From assembly GCF_000482325.1 (NCBI RefSeq), contig NZ_AXVA01000010.1, positions 1-64,000 of the forward strand: a stretch of DNA of 64,000 bases. The letters are read 5' to 3'. Every line of letters begins with the position of its first letter. Within the stretch, counting starts at the first letter, position 1. The position numbers were made by a program, and so were the translations under genes. This stretch comes from Bacillus sp. UNC438CL73TsuS30. GTDB lineage: Bacteria > Bacillota > Bacilli > Bacillales > Cytobacillaceae. Shown piece after piece: positions 1 to 8,769 of the stretch. The notes beneath the pieces are model-generated. The model worked only from the letters and a program-made list of their open reading frames with translations. It ran no database searches and was not told the DNA's origin.

Positions 1-5
1 TAATG

Positions 6-40
6 TGTACCCTTTGTAAAGGACATTTTAAAAAAAGGTC
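6..40 (+). repeat. IS terminal inverted repeat, outer left
   Basis: A 35 bp terminal repeat starting TGTACCCTTT and ending AAAAAGGTC. Aligned by hand to the reverse complement of 1428-1462 it matches at 28 of 35 positions; the outer 8 bases and the inner A-rich AAAAAAGGTC are identical. Confidence 0.85.
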
Positions 41-890
41 AGGCAACTTGAAGAAGATGATCTCTGTATTGAACAGGGGTCATCTTTTTTAGGTTCCATT
101 GATACCTGTTATGATTATAGTAAGTAATATACTTGTTTATTTCTCGTTTTAGTTCATCTAAAGTTTTACATGACTTTATTTTGGCCTCGTCTTTAAGGTG
201 ACCAAAGAATGATTCTATTGGTGCGTTGTCCCAACAGTTCCCTCGTCTGGACATGGACTGACGTATCCCTAGTTTCTTGACGAGCTTTTGGAAATCAGGG
301 TGGGTATAGTGAGTCCCTTGGTCTGAATGGATCAAGGCATCTTTTGCTTTCTTAAAGTTTCGATTTTTTTTTAGCTTGTGTAAAGTGTTAGTGGCTAGTT
401 CCATAGTGATACGGTCTGATATATGTTTAGCCAGGATTTGCCCCGTTGATCCGTCCTTAATAACTGATAAGTAAGCTCTTTGTCCATTCTGATAATTTAG
501 ATAAGTGATATCGGTAAGTAGTATTTTGCCAGGAATCTCCTGCTTAAATTGACGGTTTAACAGGTTTGGCACTACACGATGTTCTTGTGTTGCTTTCATC
601 ATTCTTTTGTATGGATTTGCTTTTCTAATAGGGCAGATGATACCGTGTTTTTTCATAATTCTTCGGATTCGTTTCAAATTGTAGACACACTGAAATTGAC
701 CCGCCAATGTCATTTTGATTTGACGTGCCCCTTTCAAACGACCTTTAAAGTGAAATGCTTTTAAAATCAATTCCTTTGCCGCTGCATCCTTTTCACCTTT
801 GCGTTTTCTTTGGTCTCTAGACTTCTGTGAGAAATAGTTATAATAACCACTACGTGAAACACCAGATATCTTACAAAGGTATTTCACCAT
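39..890 (-). CDS. IS3-family transposase OrfB (DDE integrase domain)
   Basis: 283 aa catalytic half of the IS transposase. The N-terminal third holds a basic HTH_21-type region (GARQIKMTLAG), followed by an rve-type integrase core. The DDE triad is visible: D127 in LLTDITYL, D190 in IHSDQGTHY and E226 in NAPIESFFGHLK, with 35 residues between D190 and E226 as in the DD(35)E family. The ATG at 890 is the first in frame, but the frame stays open upstream into the end of orfA. The functional product is therefore probably an OrfAB fusion made by -1 frameshifting near 970-990, where the orfA codons GAA AGG GGG CTG can slip. No internal stops are seen. Confidence 0.92.
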   Translation of the reverse strand: MVKYLCKISGVSRSGYYNYFSQKSRDQRKRKGEKDAAAKELILKAFHFKGRLKGARQIKMTLAGQFQCVYNLKRIRRIMKKHGIICPIRKANPYKRMMKATQEHRVVPNLLNRQFKQEIPGKILLTDITYLNYQNGQRAYLSVIKDGSTGQILAKHISDRITMELATNTLHKLKKNRNFKKAKDALIHSDQGTHYTHPDFQKLVKKLGIRQSMSRRGNCWDNAPIESFFGHLKDEAKIKSCKTLDELKREINKYITYYNHNRYQWNLKKMTPVQYRDHLLQVA

Positions 891-955
891 ATGTTTTAGA
901 TGGAATTTTTCAATAACTGAGTCAATCAGAATGAATTTCTGGCTAGCTGGGACTT

Positions 956-1369
956 TTACTTTATCAGCCCCCTTTCTGCCATACGAATCTTTTTTAAAAG
1001 TTCATTCTCAGCCTTCAAAAGGTTAATTTGTGCCTCTAACCTAGCGTTTTGTTCTTCAAGCGACAGTTCATTAATTCGAGGTCTGCCTAAGTTTTCACCA
1101 CGACTGTCTTTAAGACCTAAGACACCTTCTTTTTCATAGGCTTTTCTCCAACGCTCAGAAGACGATTTAATTCTTTTTACCCCTAAAATATTAACATCAA
1201 ATCCCGCTTCCTCAAAAATCTCTCTTGGAAACTTTCCTTTATGATGTTCCGAAATAAAAAGTTGCTTAAATTCATCAGAATAGGTAATACCCTTTGAACT
1301 AACCGATTTTACATATGGATTCCTAGATAATATTGCAATCTCTTTCTCTGTAAAAACTTTCTTAGACAT
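956..1369 (-). CDS. IS3-family OrfA (helix-turn-helix / leucine zipper)
   Basis: 137 aa DNA-binding half of the IS transposase. Residues about 25-75 form a HTH_28-like module (YSDEFKQLFISEHHKGKFPREIFEEAGF). Residues about 105-130 form a heptad leucine zipper (LEEQNARLEAQINLLKAENELL) that in this family mediates OrfA/OrfAB multimerisation. The protein ends in MAERGLIK at a TAA, and orfB lies in the -1 frame just downstream. A poor ribosome site precedes the ATG, as expected for an IS gene. Confidence 0.88.
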   Translation of the reverse strand: MSKKVFTEKEIAILSRNPYVKSVSSKGITYSDEFKQLFISEHHKGKFPREIFEEAGFDVNILGVKRIKSSSERWRKAYEKEGVLGLKDSRGENLGRPRINELSLEEQNARLEAQINLLKAENELLKKIRMAERGLIK

Positions 1370-1427
1370 AAAACTTCCCCAATATAGATTATTTTTATTA
1401 ATTATACAAAAAAGTACCCTATAGAGA

Positions 1428-1462
1428 GACCTTTTTTCAAAGTGTCTATTCTATAGGGTACA
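1428..1462 (-). repeat. IS terminal inverted repeat, outer right
   Basis: Partner of the 6-40 repeat, read on the minus strand as TGTACCCTAT...AAAAAGGTC. It lies upstream of orfA, so this is the transposase-promoter end of the element. Confidence 0.85.
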
Positions 1463-1566
1463 TTTTACATTGGTTCCGCCTTTTTATTGAGATTTTAGGC
1501 ATGAACTTTTCTTATGGTTTCAATAATGCTAAAATGGAAAAATAATCTATGCAAGGAGGAAATGAT

Positions 1567-1905
1567 ATGACAGAAAACAATGCATTACCACCAAAGACAT
1601 GTACAATTGACCGCATGATAACGGTAGCGGAAGACGTACAAAAAGTACTCTCAGGAGAAAAAACAGCAACGCGCCGTAACGGACGTTATGCAGATCCAGG
1701 GGAAATCATGACACTAGAGGGACGTCAATTTGTCGTCGAAAAGGTCTACTCGCAATCTCTAGGTGAATTAACTGATGACGATGCACGCCGCGAGGGCTTC
1801 AATTCCTTAGAAGATTATAAGCAATCGATTCTTTCGATGCATCCAGGAATGCCATGGCTTCCACAAATGCGCGTCTGGGTTCATGAATTCCGCCCTGCAG
1901 AATAA
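1567..1905 (+). CDS. ASCH-domain protein (PUA-like fold)
   Basis: 112 aa. The sequence around residues 10-105 fits the ASCH family: an early basic stretch GEKTATRRNGRYADPGE, a VEKVYSQSLGELTDDDARREGF segment, and a final WLPQMRVWVHEF strand. ASCH domains resemble PUA domains and are thought to bind RNA; some ASCH proteins hydrolyse modified cytidines. No specific substrate can be assigned. I chose the ATG at 1567 because AAGGAGG (1553-1559) stands 7 bases upstream; the ATG at 1549 lies before that ribosome site. It is monocistronic: an IS precedes it and a terminator follows. Confidence 0.8.
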   Translation: MTENNALPPKTCTIDRMITVAEDVQKVLSGEKTATRRNGRYADPGEIMTLEGRQFVVEKVYSQSLGELTDDDARREGFNSLEDYKQSILSMHPGMPWLPQMRVWVHEFRPAE

Positions 1906-1924
1906 GTACATACTAAAAAACGAA

Positions 1925-1959
1925 GCAACATTCCGTATACGCGGAGTGTTGTTTTTTTA
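1925..1959 (+). terminator. Rho-independent terminator after the ASCH gene
   Basis: Stem caacattccg / cggagtgttg (one G-T pair) with a tatacg loop, followed by a run of seven T. Confidence 0.85.
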
Positions 1960-1984
1960 TTTGAATAATAGTAAGTCCTAAAAT

Positions 1985-2014
1985 TTGTTTAACAACCCGT
2001 GGCCTCATTATAAT
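1985..2014 (+). promoter_or_regulatory. Possible sigma-A promoter for the ABC exporter operon
   Basis: TTGTTT (1985-1990) and TATAAT (2009-2014) with an 18 bp spacer, about 58 bp ahead of the first exporter gene. The -35 is weak; the -10 is consensus. Confidence 0.45.
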
Positions 2015-2071
2015 AAACATATCTAAATTTGATACTTCCTACATTTCCAGCAATTAGAGGTGAACAATGTC

Positions 2072-3796
2072 GTGAAATTTTTAGGCAAATATATAAGGAA
2101 GTATTGGAAACTCTTTTTAACCGCCGTATTATTTCTAACCTTCGAAGCCATATGTGACCTGCTGCAGCCGACCATTATGTCCAAAATCATTGACGTCGGT
2201 GTTGCCAAACGCGATATCCATTACGTATTAAAAATGGGCGGCATTATGCTGCTGGTTACGGCTTTTGGTGCGGTGTCTGCCTCCACGAGAAGCATCGTGG
2301 CCAGTACAGTTTCACAAAATTTTGGCGCTGAACTCCGGTCGGATTTATTTAAAAAAATCCAGCAACTATCCTTTAAAAACATTGACCGTTTTGACCGCGC
2401 GTCGTTAATCACCAGACTGACTAATGACGTGAACCAAGTCCAAATATTTGTAAACGGGCTAATGCGGATGTTCGTAAAAGCACCCCTCCTTGCCATTGGC
2501 GGATTAATTATGGCCTCACGGTTAAATCTTCGCCTCACGGTGGTCCTTGCTGTTGTGGTACCAATCGTTGGAGTGTTGATTGTGATGAATATGAGGCTCG
2601 GATTCCCGCTATTCACCAAGGTGCAAAAGGCATTAGACCGGGTGAACAGTGTAATGCGGGAATATCTATCAGGAGTCCGCGTGGTAAAAGCCTTCAATCG
2701 AATGGATGTAGAAATTGCTAAATTCACAAAGGCCAATCATCAATTTCAGGACCAATCGATTTCAGCGACAAGACTAATGTCTATTTTCGGCCCATCTATC
2801 ATGCTGACGGTAAATCTGGGGATTGTCGCGGTTCTCTGGCTGGGAGGATTAGGAGTCGAATCAGGCCATATACAAGTCGGTCATATTATTGCATTTACCA
2901 ACTATATGACACAAATTTTATTTTCATTGATGATGATCTCCATGGTATTTAATATGTTCGTCCGTGCCAAGGCCTCAGCTGGAAGGATTGGCGAGGTATT
3001 TCAGCAGGAAGACTTCCAGACCTGGAAGGACGAAGTGAACGAAAATCCAATAGAAAAAGGCAGAATTGACTTTGAAAACGTCTCATTTTCATATGAAGGA
3101 ACAAATGAACCTATTTTAAAAGATATTAATCTTACCTTCCTGCCTGGGGAGACCGTTGGGATTATAGGTTCGACCGGATCGGGAAAAAGTACGCTTGTCG
3201 GCCTGATCCCACGCTTTTATGATGTCAGCTCCGGGACCATCAAGGTAGATGGAGAAAATGTTAACGAGGTTGATCCAAAAAGATTGAGAGAAAAAATCGC
3301 AATTGTGCCGCAAAAGACGATTCTCTTTACCGGCAGTGTTGCTGAAAATATTAAATGGGGTAAAGAGGATGCCACTGACGAGGAAATTGAAGCGGCAGCT
3401 GTGATTGCCGGTTCCCATGATTTTATATCGGCGTCTCCAGAAGGTTACCAAACCACCATTGGCCAGGGCGGCGTGAATTTCTCCGGTGGACAAAAACAGC
3501 GTATATCTATTGCCAGGGCATTAATTAAGAAACCGGAAATTCTTATTTTGGATGATAGTACGAGCGCTGTTGATGTGGCGACAGAGGCAAAAATAAAGGA
3601 GTCCTTGAAAAAATACGCAAAAGGTCTCACCTGTCTGCTAATTGCCCAGCGGATTACTTCTATTATCGATGCCGATAAAATTGTTGTGATGGATCAAGGT
3701 AAGGTAGTTGGAATCGGAACACATGAAGAACTGATTCATGAATGCAAAGTCTATCAGGAAATCTTCCAATCGCAGATTGGCAAGGAGGTGGAGTAG
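2072..3796 (+). CDS. ABC exporter half-transporter, degenerate-site subunit (YfiB-like)
   Basis: 574 aa type IV ABC exporter half: six predicted membrane segments in residues about 10-300, then one nucleotide-binding domain with Walker A GSTGSGKST (about 366), signature FSGGQ (about 470) and Walker B LILDDSTSAVD (about 490). The residue after the Walker B aspartate is Asp, not the catalytic Glu. This marks the degenerate subunit of a heterodimeric exporter, as in BmrC- and YfiB-type proteins. The GTG at 2072 was chosen because AGAGGTG (2056-2062) precedes it by 9 bases; the GTG at 2060 lies inside that ribosome site. Its partner starts on the base after its stop codon. The substrate is unknown; drug or lipid-like compounds are typical. 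Confidence 0.88.
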   Translation: MKFLGKYIRKYWKLFLTAVLFLTFEAICDLLQPTIMSKIIDVGVAKRDIHYVLKMGGIMLLVTAFGAVSASTRSIVASTVSQNFGAELRSDLFKKIQQLSFKNIDRFDRASLITRLTNDVNQVQIFVNGLMRMFVKAPLLAIGGLIMASRLNLRLTVVLAVVVPIVGVLIVMNMRLGFPLFTKVQKALDRVNSVMREYLSGVRVVKAFNRMDVEIAKFTKANHQFQDQSISATRLMSIFGPSIMLTVNLGIVAVLWLGGLGVESGHIQVGHIIAFTNYMTQILFSLMMISMVFNMFVRAKASAGRIGEVFQQEDFQTWKDEVNENPIEKGRIDFENVSFSYEGTNEPILKDINLTFLPGETVGIIGSTGSGKSTLVGLIPRFYDVSSGTIKVDGENVNEVDPKRLREKIAIVPQKTILFTGSVAENIKWGKEDATDEEIEAAAVIAGSHDFISASPEGYQTTIGQGGVNFSGGQKQRISIARALIKKPEILILDDSTSAVDVATEAKIKESLKKYAKGLTCLLIAQRITSIIDADKIVVMDQGKVVGIGTHEELIHECKVYQEIFQSQIGKEVE

Positions 3797-5659
3797 ATGG
3801 CGAAGGAAACAGAACAATCACGTCCCACCCCGCCGCTTCCCGGACCAGGAGGACGACCCGGCGGCTTTGGCGGTGCCCATCGTAGAGGACCCGTTGTAAA
3901 GCCAAAGAATTTTAAGGGAACACTGAAGCGGTTATGGCACTATGTAGGCAGGGAAAGGAAAATGCTTTCCTTCATTTTTTTACTTATTGTGATTGATTCT
4001 GTCCTTACATTAATTGCCCCTTACCTAATCGGAAGAGCAATTGATGCGATGAGCCTTCATAGCAGGGTTGATTTTGGATTGTTAGAAAATACCGTCATTA
4101 TTCTAACCTCTGCATATGTCGCCGATGCAGTTTTAACCTTTTTACAGGGCTGGTTGATGGCGGGGGTATCACAGCGGATAGTCAAAAGCCTTAGGGATGC
4201 TCTTTTTAGAAAGCTGCAAAAGCTGCCCGTTGCGTTTTTTGACACAAGAACACACGGAGAATTAATGAGCAGATTGTCCAATGATGTTGATAATGTCAGC
4301 AACACAATTTCTCAATCAACGACTCAGCTTATGTCCGGGGCAATTGTCATTATTGGGTCCTTAATCATGATGCTGGTTTTGAGCCCGATTTTGACCTTGG
4401 TGAGTTTAATAACGGTTCCGTTAGTTTTTTTGCTCACCAAAACGATTGCCAAAAAGACAAGTGTGTTATTTAAGGAACAGCAGATCCAGTTAGGAAAATT
4501 AAATGGCCATATTGAGGAGACCATATCTGGTCTACATGTTGTAAAGGCCTTTAATCATGAGGATAAGGTCATCGAGGAGTTTGATGCAGTGAATACGAAG
4601 CTCCGTGAGGTCGGCCTTAAGGCGCAAATTTTCTCGGGATTTTTGATGCCGATTATGAACGTAATCAACAATTTAGGTTTTACTCTTGTAGCGGTTGTTG
4701 GGGGAATTCTTGCCGTTAAAAGCTTGATTACCATTGGTGCAATTGCCAGCTTTATCACGTATTCCCGGCAATTTGTCCGTCCGCTGAATGATCTCGCCAA
4801 TATTTTTAATATCCTGCAGTCTGGTGTTGCAGGTGCAGAGCGGGTTTTTGAAGTTCTCGATGAACAGGAAGAGCCAGAGGATATGCCTGATGCAGTGGAA
4901 TTAGTTCATCCGAAGGGCCATGTTGTTTTTGAAAATGTCAGCTTTGGCTATCGGCAGGATGTCCCGATTTTAAAAAATGTTCATTTTGTATCACCTGAGG
5001 GCAGCAGTACGGCACTTGTCGGGCCGACGGGTGCAGGAAAAACGACGGTGGTGAACCTGTTAACGCGGTTTTACGATGTGACGAGTGGCCGGATTTTACT
5101 GAATGGCCGGGATATCCGCGAATATACGAGGGATAGCCTGCGGCGATGCTTTGGTTTTGTGCTTCAGGATACCTATTTATTCTCAGGGACGATTAAGGAA
5201 AATATCAAATATGGAAAACCGGATGCGACGGATGATGAGGTGGCGGCAGCCGCACGGATGGCCAATGCTGATGGCTTTATCAGACGTCTGCCTAAGCAAT
5301 ATGATACGGTGCTTGCGGAAAATGGCGGTAATTTAAGTCAAGGCCAACGCCAGCTTCTTGCAATTGCCAGGGTGATATTAGCGAAACCTTCCCTGTTAAT
5401 ATTGGATGAGGCAACCTCGAGTATCGATACTCGTACTGAGCTTCATATTCAGGAAGCACTGTTAACGTTAATGGAGAACCGCACAAGCTTCATCATCGCC
5501 CACCGCTTAAATACGATTCGTGACGCTGATACCATTATGGTGATTGATCAAGGACAAATTATTGAAAAAGGCAGCCACGATGAATTAATGAAGCAAAACG
5601 GAAGATACTATCATATGTTTTTCAATCAATTTAAAAATATTGAGGGGGCACTGGACTAA
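3797..5659 (+). CDS. ABC exporter half-transporter, catalytic subunit (YfiC-like)
   Basis: 620 aa partner of the preceding subunit. It starts with an unusual Pro/Gly/Arg-rich cytoplasmic tail (residues about 8-37, rich in PPLPGPGGRPGG). Six membrane segments follow, then a nucleotide-binding domain with Walker A GPTGAGKTT (about 409), signature LSQGQ (about 512), Walker B LLILDEATSSID with the catalytic Glu (about 533) and switch His AHRL. The altered LSQGQ signature faces the degenerate site of the partner, and the intact Walker B faces the partner's normal FSGGQ, as in asymmetric heterodimers. The ATG follows the previous TAG directly, with GGAGGTGGAG as ribosome site inside the upstream gene, so the two are translationally coupled. 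Confidence 0.9.
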   Translation: MAKETEQSRPTPPLPGPGGRPGGFGGAHRRGPVVKPKNFKGTLKRLWHYVGRERKMLSFIFLLIVIDSVLTLIAPYLIGRAIDAMSLHSRVDFGLLENTVIILTSAYVADAVLTFLQGWLMAGVSQRIVKSLRDALFRKLQKLPVAFFDTRTHGELMSRLSNDVDNVSNTISQSTTQLMSGAIVIIGSLIMMLVLSPILTLVSLITVPLVFLLTKTIAKKTSVLFKEQQIQLGKLNGHIEETISGLHVVKAFNHEDKVIEEFDAVNTKLREVGLKAQIFSGFLMPIMNVINNLGFTLVAVVGGILAVKSLITIGAIASFITYSRQFVRPLNDLANIFNILQSGVAGAERVFEVLDEQEEPEDMPDAVELVHPKGHVVFENVSFGYRQDVPILKNVHFVSPEGSSTALVGPTGAGKTTVVNLLTRFYDVTSGRILLNGRDIREYTRDSLRRCFGFVLQDTYLFSGTIKENIKYGKPDATDDEVAAAARMANADGFIRRLPKQYDTVLAENGGNLSQGQRQLLAIARVILAKPSLLILDEATSSIDTRTELHIQEALLTLMENRTSFIIAHRLNTIRDADTIMVIDQGQIIEKGSHDELMKQNGRYYHMFFNQFKNIEGALD

Positions 5660-5676
5660 CAGTGCTCCTTTTTATT
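5645..5676 (+). terminator. Terminator of the ABC exporter operon
   Basis: Stem GGCACTG / CAGTGCT with an actaa loop and CTTTTTATTTT; it overlaps the last codons of the catalytic subunit. Confidence 0.8.
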
Positions 5677-5678
5677 TT

Positions 5679-5863
5679 GGCTTTTTTAAAGAACAATGTT
5701 GATTTTTAAACAAAGTTGATTGGAGCGGAAGGTGCGAGACTCCTGCGGGAGCAGCGGGACAGGTGAGACCCCACAGGCGCTAAAGCGCCGAGGAGGCTCA
5801 CCGCCCGCCCCGCGGAAAGCGAGCATCCTGGAGCGGAAATCAACATCCAAGTTTAACACAGCC
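5679..5863 (+). repeat. 185 bp structured repeat, copy 1
   Basis: Near-identical to 59208-59389. The ends GGCTTTTTTAAA and TTTAACACAGCC form a terminal inverted repeat. Inside are a second inverted pair (GTTGATTGGAGCGGAA against AGCGGAAATCAAC) and nested GC-rich stems, including GGCGCTAAAGCGCC. It is far more GC-rich than its surroundings. It occupies most of the 5660-6027 gap between the exporter and niaP. A short open frame across it has no ribosome site and is not a gene. Elements of this kind are, as I recall, common in Bacillus genomes; a MITE-like or RNA-level role is inference. Confidence 0.85.
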
Positions 5864-6027
5864 TTTATTTTAAAAGCGCCCACAGCGTACGTTTCCAATG
5901 AAGCATCAATCATTTTCTTAAAAAATGTAGTGACTACTGTAAAGACACCTGTTAGAATACAGTTGGACTTATTAAAAGAATGAGGTATTGGAAATAGTAA
6001 AAATATATTTAGATCAGGAGGGTCCAA

Positions 6028-7269
6028 ATGATTAACGAGCAGGATGTTTTTAACAGAGGCGCTGCAATGAAAAACAAGGATGTCTCCAGCCGAAAATTGC
6101 TGACCATTGCCGGTACAGGTTGGATGTTTGATGCCATGGATGTGGGGATGCTTTCCTTCATTATCGCTGCCCTAAAAGTAGAATGGAATTTATCTGCGGA
6201 GCAAATGGGCTGGATTGGCAGTATCAATTCCATCGGTATGGCAGTCGGCGCCCTTATTTTTGGATTAATGGCGGATCGGGTGGGCAGGAAAAGTGTTTTT
6301 ATCATCACGCTATTATTATTTTCAATTGGCAGTGGTGCATCCGCCTTTACGACAACAATCACCATGTTTTTGGTCTTGAGGTTTTTCATTGGAATGGGTC
6401 TTGGCGGCGAGCTTCCGGTGGCCTCCACTCTTGTTTCGGAAAGTGTTCCCGTTGAAAAGCGCGGGAGAATTGTTGTACTGCTTGAAAGCTTCTGGGCAGT
6501 CGGCTGGTTGGTGGCTGCGGTTATTTCCTATTTTGTCATTCCGAAATTTGGATGGCAGGTAGCATTACTGATTAGTGCAATTCCTGCTATTTATACTCTC
6601 TATTTACGCATGGGCTTACCGGATTCTCCACGTTTCACCGAAGTGAAAAGACAAGAGAAAGTTTCCGTATTTCAAAGCATGGCAAAGTTATTTTCCAAGG
6701 AATATGGCCCCCAAACTACAATGCTCTGGGTTGTCTGGTTCTGTGTCGTTTTTTCCTATTATGGAATGTTCCTGTGGCTTCCAAGTGTAATGGTCATGAA
6801 AGGCTTTAGTTTAATTAAAAGCTTCGAATATGTGCTGATTATGACTCTTGCCCAGCTGCCAGGTTATTTTACCGCCGCATGGTTTATTGAAAAATTTGGC
6901 CGGAAATTTGTCTTGGCTGTCTATTTAACCGGAACGGCGATCAGCGCCTATTTCTTTGGAAATGCGGATACAACAGCATTACTGATGATCTCAGGGATTC
7001 TGTTATCCTTCTTTAATTTAGGTGCATGGGGCGGACTTTACGCTTATACACCAGAACAGTATCCAACCATTATCCGTGGTACCGGTACGGGGATGGCAGC
7101 ATCCTTTGGTCGAATCGGAGGGGTGCTTGGACCGCTGTTGGTCGGCTATCTGGTGGCAGGAAAGGCGTCCGTTTCCCTGATTTTCACTATTTTTTGTATT
7201 ACCATACTAGTAGGGGCGGCTGCGGTCGTATTTCTAGGAAAAGAAACGAAAAGTAAAGTATTAGAATAA
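6028..7269 (+). CDS. niaP: Niacin/nicotinamide transporter NiaP (MFS)
   Basis: 413 aa major facilitator protein with 12 predicted membrane segments. It closely resembles B. subtilis NiaP (YceI), sharing the characteristic stretches GWMFDAMDVGMLSFIIAAL, GMGLGGELPVASTLVSE and FCVVFSYYGMFLWLPSV. The MFS signature between helices 2 and 3 is GLMADRVGRK. It imports niacin for NAD salvage at the cell membrane. The ATG at 6028 has AGGAGGG six bases upstream. In B. subtilis niaP is repressed by NiaR; I did not identify a NiaR site by eye. It is flanked by a repeat element and a terminator, so it is transcribed alone. Confidence 0.92.
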   Translation: MINEQDVFNRGAAMKNKDVSSRKLLTIAGTGWMFDAMDVGMLSFIIAALKVEWNLSAEQMGWIGSINSIGMAVGALIFGLMADRVGRKSVFIITLLLFSIGSGASAFTTTITMFLVLRFFIGMGLGGELPVASTLVSESVPVEKRGRIVVLLESFWAVGWLVAAVISYFVIPKFGWQVALLISAIPAIYTLYLRMGLPDSPRFTEVKRQEKVSVFQSMAKLFSKEYGPQTTMLWVVWFCVVFSYYGMFLWLPSVMVMKGFSLIKSFEYVLIMTLAQLPGYFTAAWFIEKFGRKFVLAVYLTGTAISAYFFGNADTTALLMISGILLSFFNLGAWGGLYAYTPEQYPTIIRGTGTGMAASFGRIGGVLGPLLVGYLVAGKASVSLIFTIFCITILVGAAAVVFLGKETKSKVLE

Positions 7270-7279
7270 TTTTTTCACA

Positions 7280-7315
7280 AAAAGAGAATTCCATTTCATG
7301 AGTTCTCTTTTTTTT
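7280..7315 (+). terminator. Terminator of niaP
   Basis: AAAGAGAA / TTCTCTTT stem with a 14-base loop, merging into a run of eight T. Confidence 0.8.
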
Positions 7316-7567
7316 CACCCTTTTTTTGAAAAATATTTTTGAAATGACTTATTTTTGTATTTCGTATAAATTTTAACGCTTCACAGCGCGAAAATCGCAA
7401 TGGACAAAGGTTAGTCTGAAATATTTATTATTTTAAAAATTATTTTAAAATAACGGACAATAGTACTAGACGAAAGGAAAATAATTTTGTACAATGTTTT
7501 CAGAATATTAATTGTTTTAGAAACAATAAGAAAATTATTGGAAAAATTATCTAGCAGGGGGTATACC

Positions 7568-8755
7568 ATGAAAAAGAGGAAAGTAGCAGGTGTAGTTGCA
7601 TCTTTTTTAGTTGCAGCTAGTGTAATGGCGGGCTGCAGCAGCAGTTCATCAACAAGCGGCAATGCTTCAAGCAGTGACAGCAAAACGATTAAAATCGGGG
7701 CCAACCTTGAATTATCCGGCGGCGTTGCTTCTTACGGCCAATCGATTAAAGAAGGTGTTGATCTTGCCATCAGCGAAATCAACAAAAAAGGAATTGACGG
7801 CAAAAAATTACAGCTAGTAAGTGTTGATAACAAATCAGATGCTGCTGAAGCAACGAACGGCGCCATCAAATTAATTACACAAGATAAAGTATCAGCGGTT
7901 ATTGGTGCAGCAACAAGTACAGACACCCTTGCACAAGTACAAATTGCTAATGATAATAAAGTGCCAATTTTGACTCCAACAGGAACAAACCCAACGGTAA
8001 CTGTTAAAGATGGAAAATTAAATGATTATGTATTCCGTACTTGTTTCATTGACCCATTCCAAGGTACAGTAGCGGCTAACTTCGCTTCCAATGAATTAAA
8101 AGTGAAGAATGCAGCAGTCCTTATTGATAGCTCAAGTGACTATGCAAAAGGTTTAGCGGCTTCTTTCAAAGATTTCTTTAAGAAAAATGGCGGCAATGTT
8201 GTATCTGAAGAAGCGTATGTTGCAAAAGATACTGATTTCCATGCTACCTTAACTCGTATCAAAGCGAAAAACCCTGACTTTGTATTTATCCCTGGATATT
8301 ATGAAGAAGTAGGCTTAATCGTGAAGCAAGCGCGTGAAATTGGTCTAAATGTACCAATGATGGGTGCTGACGGCTGGGATTCTCCTAAACTAGTAGAAAT
8401 TGCTGGTGCTAAGGCATTAAATAACACTTACATTACCAACCACTACTCTTCTGGCGATTCAGATGCAAAAGTACAAGAGTTCGTAAAAGCATTCGAAGCA
8501 AAGTATAATGGAAAAACTCCAGATGCTTTCAACGCTTTAGGCTATGACTCAGCTTACTTTATCGCAGATGCAATTAAGCGTGCAGGTTCTGGTGACCCGC
8601 AAAAAATCCAAAAGGCTCTTGCTGAAACAAGCGATTTATCACTTGTAACAGGATCAATGAAGCTTGACAAGAACCATGATCCAATCAAATCAGCTGTCAT
8701 TCTTGAGTACAAAGATGGTAAACAAACATTTAAATCAAAGGTAAATCCTCAATAA
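7568..8755 (+). CDS. livJ: Branched-chain amino acid ABC transporter, substrate-binding lipoprotein
   Basis: 395 aa extracellular binding protein. Residues 1-23 form a lipoprotein signal with lipobox VMAGC (lipidated C23), then a Ser-rich linker (SSSSSTSGNASSSDS). The rest is a Peripla_BP_6 (LivJ/BraC) fold beginning IKIGANLELSGGVASYGQSIKEG. It captures Leu/Ile/Val or related compounds and passes them to LivHM. I chose the ATG at 7568, which has AGGGGG upstream and begins the signal peptide; in-frame codons further upstream have no ribosome site. The AT-rich 7270-7567 gap holds the niaP terminator and a doubled TTATTTTAAAA motif near 7430, but no convincing promoter. First gene of the liv operon. 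Confidence 0.93.
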   Translation: MKKRKVAGVVASFLVAASVMAGCSSSSSTSGNASSSDSKTIKIGANLELSGGVASYGQSIKEGVDLAISEINKKGIDGKKLQLVSVDNKSDAAEATNGAIKLITQDKVSAVIGAATSTDTLAQVQIANDNKVPILTPTGTNPTVTVKDGKLNDYVFRTCFIDPFQGTVAANFASNELKVKNAAVLIDSSSDYAKGLAASFKDFFKKNGGNVVSEEAYVAKDTDFHATLTRIKAKNPDFVFIPGYYEEVGLIVKQAREIGLNVPMMGADGWDSPKLVEIAGAKALNNTYITNHYSSGDSDAKVQEFVKAFEAKYNGKTPDAFNALGYDSAYFIADAIKRAGSGDPQKIQKALAETSDLSLVTGSMKLDKNHDPIKSAVILEYKDGKQTFKSKVNPQ

Positions 8756-8769
8756 GATGAAACGAAAAT

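Larger units (their letters stand above)
6..1462 (-). mobile_element. IS3-family (IS150-like) insertion sequence, complete
   Basis: A 1457 bp element bounded by imperfect terminal inverted repeats that begin TGTACCC and end GGGTACA, as is usual for IS3 elements (TG...CA). It carries orfA and orfB on the minus strand in the standard IS3 arrangement, with orfB in the -1 frame relative to orfA. Both reading frames are open, so the element could be active. No matching 3-5 bp target duplication is visible: the left flank is taatg and the right flank ttttac. The left flank is only five bases long here, so a duplication cannot be fully excluded. Confidence 0.93.

Noticed and set aside
3445..3630. 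Open frames antisense to the ABC exporter genes
   Set aside because: No start context and no recognisable protein; they mirror conserved Walker B and signature codons.
5720..5983. 87-codon open frame across the structured repeat
   Set aside because: No ribosome site; the frame exists only because the GC-rich repeat lacks stops.
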